The translations under genes and the position numbers were made by a program. The notes under the pieces were generated by a model. It did no database searches. It saw nothing but the letters and a program-made list of their open reading frames with translations, and was not told where the DNA came from. Below, piece after piece: positions 1 through 7,234 of a DNA stretch of 46,737 nucleotides. How positions within the stretch are numbered: position 1 is the stretch's first letter; the number at the start of each line of letters is the position of its first letter. The stretch is from Frankia sp. RB7 (GTDB taxonomy: Bacteria > Pseudomonadota > Alphaproteobacteria > Rhizobiales > Xanthobacteraceae), in the NCBI GenBank assembly GCA_030403585.1, contig JAUEPE010000054.1, forward strand, positions 1-46,737, written 5' to 3'.

Positions 1-39
1 GGCGGCCGCGACCGGCAGTCCAAATCTCCCTGGATTCAC
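1..39 (-). CDS. 5' end of an unidentified minus-strand gene, cut by the window edge
   Basis: On the minus strand a GTG at 39-37 is preceded, five bases upstream, by a strong ribosome-binding site GGGGAGGA (52-45). The frame stays open to the window edge and gives MNPGRFGLPVAAA. The alanine-rich stretch could be the start of a signal peptide, but 13 residues cannot identify a family. The gene runs in the same direction as the regulator at 145-1038, about 105 bases downstream of it. The call rests on the ribosome-binding site and open frame alone. Confidence 0.4.
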   Translation of the reverse strand, partial: MNPGRFGLPVAAA

Positions 40-144
40 GCTTGTCCTCCCCTGATCCGGCTCGTTGGCCGAAAGTTGCCTGTCCCCGGGTACGGCCCGG
101 CTGAATTGGTTTCTTTTGCAACTATTTTGGGGTGGGCGTCAATC

Positions 145-1038
145 TCAGGCGGCGAAGCGGATCTGCCCGGCGGGCGAGGGATCGTAGCCGGTCAGCTCCG
201 CGGCGCGCTGGCGCAGCCGCCGTTCGCTGAGGAACCGGATCAGGGCCTGCATGGCGGGGCGGAAATAGCTGCGCTGCCGCATCGCGAGGTCGAAATTCTC
301 CCAGACCAGCGGCACGAAATCGAGACCGGCGGAGCGCGCCGCCGCGCGCGTTGCAACGCCGCAATCGGCTTGACCTGCGCGGACCAACTCGGCGAGATCC
401 GGCCCGGCAAGAGCCGGTGTCTCCACCCGGCGCAGATCGCGCATCGAGGCGCCCGCGCGCGTCAGCAGCACGTCGAGCAGCATCTGCGCGCCCGTGCCCT
501 GTTGCCGCATCGCCATCCGCGAGCCGAGCGCGAGCACGTCCGCGAGACCGCGCAGCCGCTTCGGATTGCCCGGCGGCAGCACGAGACCCTGCTCGCGGCG
601 CACGAAGGCAACCAGCAGCGCGTCGTGCAGGTCAGGTGCGTCCCGCAGCGCCGTTGCGCTGGCGTCGGAGGCGAGATTGCCCTCGGCATCAAGGCTGTGG
701 AAGTGCATGGCGACTGCCATGACCTCGTCGCGCTGCAGCCGCTCGAGCCCGCGCGCACTGCCTTCCGTCATCGATCCCAGGCCGGAGCCGGATTCACGCA
801 GGCTCCAATCCAGGAGCTCGTCCTGGCTGCCGCCCACGACCGGCGGCGGCTCCGCCGTCAGCATGCCGGCCGGACGCGCCATGCCCGACAGCACCCAGAG
901 ATCGAGCTCGTGCCGCGGGAACAGCCATTTGCCGGTCACCTTGGTGCAGGGGATCGCGCCGTTGGTGACGAGTTCGTATAGCTTGCGTTCGCCGAGACGG
1001 AGATAGTCCGCGGCTTCACTGGTCGTCAGGAATTCCAT
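145..1038 (-). CDS. Helix-turn-helix regulator with PBP-like oxyanion or cofactor-sensing domain
   Basis: The 297-residue protein starts with an excisionase/MerR-type helix-turn-helix (about residues 1-50: FLTTSEAADYLRLGERKLYE, then GKWLFPRHELDLWV). Residues about 95-290 form a periplasmic-binding-protein-like domain of the PBP_like type associated with molybdate and molybdopterin proteins. No signal peptide is present, so it acts in the cytoplasm as a one-component sensor and DNA-binding protein. The sensor domain aligns with the C-terminal domain of the MoeA fusion at 3433-5394: RQQGTGAQMLLDVLL against RNQGAGTRILIDRLL, ADCGVATRAAARSAGLDFVPL-type against ADWGMTIAPVAHAVGLGFFPL-type, and LTGYDP against RAGFRP near the ends. 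It is transcribed divergently from the tungstate-binding protein gene, so it probably controls that promoter and its own. The ligand (molybdate, tungstate or pterin cofactor) cannot be read from the sequence. Confidence 0.8.
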   Translation of the reverse strand: MEFLTTSEAADYLRLGERKLYELVTNGAIPCTKVTGKWLFPRHELDLWVLSGMARPAGMLTAEPPPVVGGSQDELLDWSLRESGSGLGSMTEGSARGLERLQRDEVMAVAMHFHSLDAEGNLASDASATALRDAPDLHDALLVAFVRREQGLVLPPGNPKRLRGLADVLALGSRMAMRQQGTGAQMLLDVLLTRAGASMRDLRRVETPALAGPDLAELVRAGQADCGVATRAAARSAGLDFVPLVWENFDLAMRQRSYFRPAMQALIRFLSERRLRQRAAELTGYDPSPAGQIRFAA

Positions 1039-1435
1039 CCTGCATTCCTATGCAATTTCTTGCTTCTTTTTGACGTTCAACGCAGGTAGGAATTCTGCAC
1101 TTCGATTTTTGTCCGCGCGAACCATGCCTGATGATCTCGTTGCTTTGCAACACATCCTGACGCGTGTTTCGATTTTGGCTGACGATCTTGGGAGGCTCGA
1201 ATGGTGCGGGCCTTGCGGCCGTTGCGCTCGTGATTGCAATCAACGTGCCGGTTGATTGATTGCCGAAACTTCCCGAATGGCTCGTCCCAGCGCGGCCGCG
1301 GGCGTGTCGTGAACTTGCCTTTCGGTAGCGGTCAAACCCAAGCTCTATCTCCTGTTGCCGTCGCGAGGGGCGCGGCCGTCACGAGTGCGGCGCAATCGAC
1401 CATCATGATCGCATCGTCTCCAATGGGAACCCGTC
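1039..1435. promoter_or_regulatory. Divergent intergenic region between the PBP-type regulator and tupA
   Basis: This 397-base gap must hold the promoters of both divergent genes. The part near the regulator (about 1040-1190) is more AT-rich than its surroundings, as expected of a promoter. I found no convincing ModE-like palindrome or clear sigma-70 hexamer pair and no credible small gene. Open frames here are short or antisense extensions of neighbouring genes. Confidence 0.4.
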
Positions 1436-2269
1436 ATGGCCGCTCGTCGACTGACCGTTGCATTTGCGCTTCTCTGCGGCCTCGCCGGAGGCATCGCGGC
1501 CTCGTCTGCCGAGCAGCGTGCGATTGTCCTGGCCTCGACGACATTGACGCAGGGCTCCGGCCTGCTCGACTATCTGCTGCCGATTGTGCGCGACAAGACC
1601 GGCATCGAGGTGACGGTGATCGCGCGCCACAGCGACGAAGTGCTCGACGTTGCACGACGGGGCGAGGTCGACGTCGTGTTGATGCATGCCAGGCCGCAGG
1701 AGGAGAAATTCGTCGCCAACGGTTTTGCCACCAAGCGCTACGACGTGATGTACAACGATTTCGTGCTGATCGGACCGAAGGGCGATCCCGCCGGCGTGAA
1801 GGGCAAGGACATCGCAACCGCGCTGAAGGCGATCGAGGCCAAGGGTGCGCCGTTCATAACGCGTGGCGATCGTTCCGGCACCCATGCGGCGGAGCTTGCA
1901 CTCTGGATCGTTGCCGGCATCGACATCGCGAGCGTCAAGGGCGCCTGGTATCGTGAGAGCGAGCAGGGCATGACCGCAGCTCTCGACGCCGCACGCACGG
2001 CAAATGCCTATGTGCTCGCGGACCGCGCCAGCTGGATCGCCTTCAAGGAACGCGGCGATCTCGACATCGTCGTCGAGGGCGACAAGCGGCTGCTCAACCA
2101 ATACGGCGTGATGCTGGTGAATCCTGAAAAGCATCCGAACGTCAATAAGGAGCTGGGCCAGACCTTCATCGACTGGCTGATCTCGCCGGAGGGGCAGGCC
2201 GCGATCGCGGGCTACAAGGTCGACGGGCAACAGGTATTCTTTCCGAATGCGGACAAGCCGGGCGGCTGA
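1436..2269 (+). CDS. tupA: TupA-type tungstate ABC transporter substrate-binding protein
   Basis: The 277-residue protein has a Sec signal peptide (about residues 1-25: Arg-rich start, hydrophobic core, cleavage near ASSA). The mature part matches the TupA family: STTLTQGSGLLDYLLP at the anion-binding N-terminus, GEVDVVLMHARPQEEKFV, NDFVLIGP, RGDRSGTHAAELALW and a terminal FIDWLISPEGQAAIAGY. Such proteins bind oxyanions in the periplasm and deliver them to an ABC permease. The usual TTTS anion-binding motif reads STTL here, so specificity may differ. No permease or ATPase gene lies within the window, so the partner must lie elsewhere. It precedes two MoeA-type genes on the same strand with a 55-base gap. 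Confidence 0.8.
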   Translation: MAARRLTVAFALLCGLAGGIAASSAEQRAIVLASTTLTQGSGLLDYLLPIVRDKTGIEVTVIARHSDEVLDVARRGEVDVVLMHARPQEEKFVANGFATKRYDVMYNDFVLIGPKGDPAGVKGKDIATALKAIEAKGAPFITRGDRSGTHAAELALWIVAGIDIASVKGAWYRESEQGMTAALDAARTANAYVLADRASWIAFKERGDLDIVVEGDKRLLNQYGVMLVNPEKHPNVNKELGQTFIDWLISPEGQAAIAGYKVDGQQVFFPNADKPGG

Positions 2270-2324
2270 TTGGTCGAGGCGCGAGCGGTTGCCAAACCGC
2301 GCGATGCGTGATCCATCATGAGGC

Positions 2325-3431
2325 ATGACCCAGCGCCTGCCGGCCTCGCTGACACCGCTCGACACCGCGCTCGCCGCGCTGCTGCGTGGCGTCGGTCCGA
2401 TCTCGCCGGTCGAACTGCCGGCGGCTGAAGCGATCGGCTGTGTCGCCGCGGGGATGCCGCAGTTCGCAGCCTATCCGCCGCGCGACATTGCAGCCGCCGA
2501 TGGCTGGGCGTTGCGCGCCAACGATCTCGTCGGTGCGTCCTCGTATTCGCCGTTGCCTCTGACCGAGCTTCCGGTGTGGGTCGATTCCGGCGATGCGATG
2601 CCGGCAGGACGCGACTGCGTGCTTGATGCCGGCGCGGTCGAGATGTCGGGCCCGCTCGCCCAGGTTCTGGCGGAAGGCGTGCCCGGACAAGGCGTCGGGC
2701 GTGCCGGTGGCGACATTGCCGATCGCTCGGCCGCGGTCGCAGCGGGATATCCCATCGATGCGGCGGCTCTGTTGCTCGCGCGTATCGCCGGTGTCGAAAG
2801 GCTGAGCGTCAGGCGTCCGCGGCTGCGCATCGTCAACGTGCCGGGCGCAAGTGCGACGATGCAGATGATCACCGACCTCGCGTGCGCGGCAAGATTGGAC
2901 GTGATCGCGCATGAAGCCGGCTCACGCGATGCGACCTCGATTGCGGAGGCGCTCGATGTCTCCGTCTGCGATTTGCTGCTGACGATCGGCGGCAGCGGCG
3001 TTGGTCGCGCCGATGCCGCGGTGACGGCGCTGACTCAGCGCGGGGCGGAGTTCGCCCACGGTCTTGCGCTCCAGCCCGGACGCACAGCAGCCACTGGGCG
3101 GCTCGGAAAAGTTCCCGTCGTTGCCCTGCCCGGGGCGCCCGGTCCGGCGCTCGCGGTCTGGTTCGCGCTGGTGCTTCCGCTCATCGACAAGATGGCGGCG
3201 CGGCAACCGCGCCGCACAGTGACCTTGCCGCTCGCGCGAAAAATCGCTTCCAGCGTCGGCATTACCGAGATCGCTCTGCTGGCCGAGGAACATAAAACGT
3301 GGATGCCGCTTGCAGTCGGTGAATGGCCGCTCCACGCCATTGCCCGCGCGGATGCGTGGCTGCTCATTCCCGCCAGCCATGAGGGATTTGCGGCGGGTGA
3401 GCCGGTCGATGCTTATTTGATGCGGGAATGA
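2325..3431 (+). CDS. Degenerate MoeA-like molybdopterin-binding protein
   Basis: The 368-residue protein has the length and layout of a short MoeA (molybdopterin molybdenumtransferase) but has lost several conserved motifs. The PPFxxSxVDGYAV region reads YPPRDIAAADGWALR, TGAPxPxGAD reads DSGDAMPAGRDC, the KPGKP loop reads QPGRT, and PGNPVAS reads PGAPGPA. The LTIGGSGVGRAD stretch, equivalent to the GGTSxGxxD loop, remains. MoeA normally inserts molybdate into adenylated molybdopterin. With these changes the protein may bind pterin without full catalysis, perhaps as a partner of the full-length MoeA-PBP protein one base downstream. The genes are almost contiguous (stop at 3431, next ATG at 3433), so translational coupling is likely. 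Confidence 0.7.
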   Translation: MTQRLPASLTPLDTALAALLRGVGPISPVELPAAEAIGCVAAGMPQFAAYPPRDIAAADGWALRANDLVGASSYSPLPLTELPVWVDSGDAMPAGRDCVLDAGAVEMSGPLAQVLAEGVPGQGVGRAGGDIADRSAAVAAGYPIDAAALLLARIAGVERLSVRRPRLRIVNVPGASATMQMITDLACAARLDVIAHEAGSRDATSIAEALDVSVCDLLLTIGGSGVGRADAAVTALTQRGAEFAHGLALQPGRTAATGRLGKVPVVALPGAPGPALAVWFALVLPLIDKMAARQPRRTVTLPLARKIASSVGITEIALLAEEHKTWMPLAVGEWPLHAIARADAWLLIPASHEGFAAGEPVDAYLMRE

Positions 3432-3432
3432 T

Positions 3433-5394
3433 ATGGGTTCCGGCATGACGATGATCCCAAAAGCGCCAGATCGCAGCGCGCTCGAACAGGAGCAATTCCT
3501 CAGGATACTTTCGCGTGAGGAGGCGCTCGCGCGCTTCGAGGCGGCCCTGTTTCCGCGCGCGATCCCCAGCGAGCAGCGCAGGCTTGGCGATGTACTCGGC
3601 ACCGCGCTCGCCGAGGACATCACTGCGCCGATCGACGTTCCGCCCTTCGACCGCTCCAATGTCGATGGTTTCGCTGTGCGCTCGGCGGATCTTTCCGCTG
3701 CTGGTGAAGGCGCACCCGTGCGGCTCGTGCTGAACGGCGAGACCATTCACTGCGGCACCGCGCCCAGGCTGCAAGTCGCGGTGGGGACCACAACGCCAAT
3801 CGCCACGGGCGGTCCGTTGCCGCGTGGCGCCGATGCTGTGGTCATGGTCGAGCACACCCAGCCGGCCGGCCCCGATGCGATCGAGGTCAGTCGCGCCGTC
3901 TCGCCTGGGCAATTCGTGTCCTACGCCGGATCAGACATTGCGCGCGGCGAGGTGCTGCTGCGCGCCGGCACGATCATAGGCTCGCGTGAGATCGGCATGT
4001 TGGCGGCCTGCGGCATCGCCGAGGTGAAAGTTGCGCGGAAGCCGCGCGTCGCGGTGATCTCCACCGGCGACGAACTGGTGCAGCCCGGCGCGGCGCTTGC
4101 GCCGGCCGCGATCTACGACACCAACGGTGCCATCGTCGCGGCCGCGATCGACGAGAACGGCGGCGCGGCGACTTTCCTCGGCGCCATTCCCGACGACGAA
4201 GCCAAGCTCGAAGCCGCCATGCGCCAGGCGCTGGCGGATGCCGACATGCTGGTACTCTCCGGCGGTACGTCGAAGGGGGCGGGCGATCTGTCCCATCGGA
4301 TCATCGGCCGGCTCGGCCAGCCCGGCATCATCGCGCATGGTGTTGCGCTCAAGCCGGGCAAGCCGCTGTGTCTGGCGGTGTGCGACGGCAAGCCGGTCGT
4401 GATCCTGCCGGGCTTTCCGACCTCCGCGATGTTCACCTTCCACGACATGATCGTGCCGGCGCTGCGCAGGATGGCCGGCCTGCCGCCGCGCTCCGATGCC
4501 AAGGTGAACGCGACCGTGCCGGTGCGCATCGCTTCCGAGCTCGGGCGCACCGAATTCGTCATGGTCTCGCTGGTCGAGGGGAAGGACGGCCTGATCGCCT
4601 ATCCCTCCGGCAAAGGCTCCGGTGCGATCACGTCCTTCGCGCAAGCCGACGGCTTCTTGCGCATCGACGCGCTCGCCGACCAGATGCCGGCGGGGACCGA
4701 AGCGGAGGTCACTCTGTTTACGCCGCATGTGCGGGTGCCTGATCTCGTCATCGTCGGCAGTCATTGCACCGGCCTCGATCTCGTCACCGCGCCGCTCGCG
4801 CATGCGGGCCTCACCGTGCGCTCGATCGCCGTCGGCAGCCTCGGCGGACTTGCGGCAGCGAAGCGCGGCGAATGCGATCTCGCGCCGATCCATCTGTTCG
4901 ACGACAAGAGCGAGGCCTACAACACGCCTTACCTCACCGAGGGGCTCGAGCTCGTGCCGGGCTGGCGGCGGATGCAAGGCATTGTCTTCCGCAAGGGCGA
5001 CAGGCGTTTTGAGGGGCTCGATGCGAAGGAGGCGGTTGCGGCTGCGCTCGCAGACCCTGCGTGCATCATGGTCAATCGCAATCAGGGCGCCGGCACGCGC
5101 ATCCTGATCGACCGGCTGCTCGCTGGCGCGCGCCCGGAAGGCTATTGGAACCAACCGCGCTCGCACAATGCGGTCGCTGCGGCCGTCGCGCAGCATCGCG
5201 CCGATTGGGGCATGACCATTGCGCCGGTCGCCCATGCGGTCGGCCTCGGTTTTTTTCCGCTCGCGGAAGAGCATTATGACTTCGCGCTGGTCACGGCGCG
5301 CAAGCAGCGGCCGGCTGTGCAGGCGTTTCTCGACGCACTCGGCTCGGACGAGACCAGAGCGGCACTGGAGCGAGCCGGCTTCCGGCCCGCGTAG
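3433..5394 (+). CDS. MoeA-PBP-like fusion, molybdopterin metal-insertion protein with sensor domain
   Basis: The 653-residue protein has a complete MoeA half (about residues 20-430) with PPFDRSNVDGFAVR, ATGGPLPRGADAVVMVEHT, STGDELVQPG, LSGGTSKGAGDLSH, VALKPGKP and PGFPTSA, so metal insertion into molybdopterin is plausible. Residues about 435-653 are a PBP-like domain (LVIVGSHCTGLDLV, RNQGAGTRILIDRLL, SHNAVAAAVAQHRADWGMTI) with no signal peptide, hence cytoplasmic. This domain is homologous to the sensor half of the regulator at 145-1038. MoeA proteins with this extension are known in archaea and some bacteria, with unsettled ligand. A second in-frame ATG at 3445 is a possible start. I infer that the extension senses or supplies the metal oxyanion, or recognises the cofactor. 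Confidence 0.85.
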   Translation: MGSGMTMIPKAPDRSALEQEQFLRILSREEALARFEAALFPRAIPSEQRRLGDVLGTALAEDITAPIDVPPFDRSNVDGFAVRSADLSAAGEGAPVRLVLNGETIHCGTAPRLQVAVGTTTPIATGGPLPRGADAVVMVEHTQPAGPDAIEVSRAVSPGQFVSYAGSDIARGEVLLRAGTIIGSREIGMLAACGIAEVKVARKPRVAVISTGDELVQPGAALAPAAIYDTNGAIVAAAIDENGGAATFLGAIPDDEAKLEAAMRQALADADMLVLSGGTSKGAGDLSHRIIGRLGQPGIIAHGVALKPGKPLCLAVCDGKPVVILPGFPTSAMFTFHDMIVPALRRMAGLPPRSDAKVNATVPVRIASELGRTEFVMVSLVEGKDGLIAYPSGKGSGAITSFAQADGFLRIDALADQMPAGTEAEVTLFTPHVRVPDLVIVGSHCTGLDLVTAPLAHAGLTVRSIAVGSLGGLAAAKRGECDLAPIHLFDDKSEAYNTPYLTEGLELVPGWRRMQGIVFRKGDRRFEGLDAKEAVAAALADPACIMVNRNQGAGTRILIDRLLAGARPEGYWNQPRSHNAVAAAVAQHRADWGMTIAPVAHAVGLGFFPLAEEHYDFALVTARKQRPAVQAFLDALGSDETRAALERAGFRPA

Positions 5395-5408
5395 ACGATA
5401 AGCGACGA

Positions 5409-5426
5409 CGCGGCATTCAAGCCGCG
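5409..5426 (+). terminator. Short hairpin after the MoeA-PBP gene
   Basis: CGCGGC-ATTCAA-GCCGCG forms a 6-bp stem with a 6-base loop, 14 bases after the MoeA-PBP stop. No T-run follows, and the monooxygenase gene begins 24 bases further on. It could be a weak terminator or an mRNA-stabilising hairpin inside an operon. Confidence 0.3.
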
Positions 5427-5449
5427 CGGAAGACAGAGTGGGGGACGCG

Positions 5450-6577
5450 ATGGCAAGGCCGCTTTCGGTTGCGATTGTCGGTGCCGGCATGGGCGGGCTC
5501 GCGACCGCCGCGGCGCTCAGGCGCGTCGGAATCGACGTGATGGTCTACGAGCAGGCCTCTCAGTTCGCCCGGATCGGCGCCGGCATCCAGATCGGCTGCA
5601 ATGCGATGAAGGTGCTGCGCGCGCTCGGGCTTGAACAACGGATGCGCGAGCACTCGTTCTATCCGCGGTCCTGGAACAACCGCGACTGGAAGAGCGGCGA
5701 CATCAAGTTCGACATGATCTTTGGCGAGAGCGCGGAGGAGAAGTTCGGTGCGCCCTATCTGCTGGCCCATCGTGGCGATCTCCACGCAGCGCTGGCGAGC
5801 GCGGTGCCGAATGAGCTTGTGAGGCTCAACCACAAGCTCGTCGGCCTCGACGAGACCGGCGAGGGCGTCCGGCTGAGCTTTGCCGACGGCACCAGCGCTG
5901 TCGCCGATGCCGTGGTCGGCGCCGACGGCGTTCATTCGGCGGTGCGCGACATTCTGTTCGACACCGCGCCGGTCAAATTCACCGGCCGCATCGCCTACCG
6001 CACCACCTATCCGGCCGCGCAGCTCGGCGGGAAGATCGACGACTACACCAAATGGTGGGGCGAGGACCGCCACATCGTGATCTATTACGTCAAGCCCGAT
6101 CGTAGCGAGGTCTATCTCGTCACCAGCCAGCCGGAGCCCAACTTCCGCATCGAGTCCTGGTCGGCGAAGGGCGACGTGCGCGATCTGCGCGCCTCGTTCG
6201 AAGGCTTTCATCCGCAGGTCGGCCATGTGCTGGCGGCGTGTCCCGACGTGCACAAATGGGCGATTATGGATCGCGATGCGCTGGAGCGCTGGGCCGATGG
6301 CAAGGTGACGCTGCTCGGCGACGCCTGCCATCCCATGACCCCCTATATGGCGCAGGGTGCGGCGATGGCGATCGAGGACGCCGCGGTGCTCTCGCGGTGC
6401 CTCGACGGTGTCGATCGCGACGGCGTCGTGGATGGCTTCCGCCGCTTCGAGGCGACACGCAAGGTGCGGACCACGCGGGTGCAGGAGACCTCGCGCGCCA
6501 ACATCTGGCTGAAGGAGCGGACCGATACGAGCTGGGTCTACGGCTACGACGCCTGGTCGGTGCCGCTGGCGGCTTGA
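5450..6577 (+). CDS. FAD-dependent monooxygenase, 6-hydroxynicotinate 3-monooxygenase (NicC)-like
   Basis: The 375-residue class A flavoprotein monooxygenase has an N-terminal FAD-binding fold (VAIVGAGMGGLATAAAL), the ADAVVGADGVHS motif and LLGDACHPMTPYMAQGAAMAIED. Several stretches resemble NicC of Pseudomonas specifically: GAGIQIGCNAMKVLRALGLE, KWWGEDRHIVIYYV and a terminal WVYGYDAW. NicC hydroxylates and decarboxylates 6-hydroxynicotinate to 2,5-dihydroxypyridine with NADH and oxygen. Salicylate hydroxylase-like activity is the main alternative. I chose ATG 5450 because GGGGGA lies just upstream; a GTG at 5438 is in frame. Its place among molybdenum-cofactor genes fits, since nicotinate hydroxylation upstream of NicC uses a molybdoenzyme, though none is encoded here. 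Confidence 0.75.
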   Translation: MARPLSVAIVGAGMGGLATAAALRRVGIDVMVYEQASQFARIGAGIQIGCNAMKVLRALGLEQRMREHSFYPRSWNNRDWKSGDIKFDMIFGESAEEKFGAPYLLAHRGDLHAALASAVPNELVRLNHKLVGLDETGEGVRLSFADGTSAVADAVVGADGVHSAVRDILFDTAPVKFTGRIAYRTTYPAAQLGGKIDDYTKWWGEDRHIVIYYVKPDRSEVYLVTSQPEPNFRIESWSAKGDVRDLRASFEGFHPQVGHVLAACPDVHKWAIMDRDALERWADGKVTLLGDACHPMTPYMAQGAAMAIEDAAVLSRCLDGVDRDGVVDGFRRFEATRKVRTTRVQETSRANIWLKERTDTSWVYGYDAWSVPLAA

Positions 6578-6583
6578 GCTTGA

Positions 6584-7234
6584 TTACGTTGCCGCATCCA
6601 GCGCCGCGAGCCGTTCGGCTTCAGTGATGTCCTCGACCGTGTTGGCATTGAAGAACGGATCGAGCGGTTCGGTCGGCCAGGTCACCGTCGCGAGTGGATA
6701 GCGCGCGGTCCAACGGTCGATCTTGCGGAGATCTTCGACGACCAGCGCGTGACGCAGCTCGTTGCGCAAGCCGACGCGCCACAGGCCGATCACTGGATGC
6801 GTCTGGTCGCCGGATGCGGCGACCGCAAGCTGTGCGTTCTCCCGTGCCCGCGCCTCATGCAGCCGTGCGACGAGGTCGCGTGGCAGGAACGGGCAGTCGC
6901 CGGCGGCGCTGAGCACCCATTCGACCTCCGGCCGGTTCGTCGCGGTCCAGTCGAGAGCCGCGAGAATGCCGGCGAGCGGACCGGGGAAGCCGGGCACGTC
7001 ATCGGCAATGACCTGCAAGCCGAACGCGGCGAAGCGCGCCGGATCGCCGTTCGCATTGAGGATCAATCCGTTGCATTGGGGCTTCGTGCGCGCGATGACG
7101 CGATCCAGGATGGTGCGGCCGCCGATAGTCCGCATCGGTTTGTCGCCACCGCCCATGCGGCGTGCGAGGCCGCCGGCGAGCAGTACTCCAAGAGTTGATG
7201 GAATGCTCGTGGCCGGAATTTCAGTCGTCACCAC
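6584..7234 (-). CDS. mobA: Molybdenum cofactor guanylyltransferase MobA
   Basis: The 216-residue protein has the nucleotidyltransferase signature LLAGGLARRMGGGDKPM near residue 17, SAAGDCPFLPRDLV for metal and nucleotide binding, HPVIGLWR and a terminal FFNANTVEDI, which match MobA in order and length. It attaches GMP to Mo-molybdopterin to make the guanine dinucleotide cofactor used by formate dehydrogenases. Its start overlaps the end of fdhD by 14 bases, so the two are very probably one minus-strand operon. It converges with the monooxygenase gene across a 6-base gap. Confidence 0.93.
   Translation of the reverse strand: MVTTEIPATSIPSTLGVLLAGGLARRMGGGDKPMRTIGGRTILDRVIARTKPQCNGLILNANGDPARFAAFGLQVIADDVPGFPGPLAGILAALDWTATNRPEVEWVLSAAGDCPFLPRDLVARLHEARARENAQLAVAASGDQTHPVIGLWRVGLRNELRHALVVEDLRKIDRWTARYPLATVTWPTEPLDPFFNANTVEDITEAERLAALDAAT

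Noticed and set aside
76..981. Open frame of 301 codons on the plus strand opposite the PBP-type regulator
   Set aside because: The minus-strand frame has a clear helix-turn-helix and sensor domain; the plus frame has no recognisable domain and runs on Arg, Gln and His.
3931..5490. Open frame of 519 codons on the minus strand opposite the MoeA-PBP gene
   Set aside because: Antisense to a gene with full MoeA motifs; composition is typical of a GC-driven shadow.
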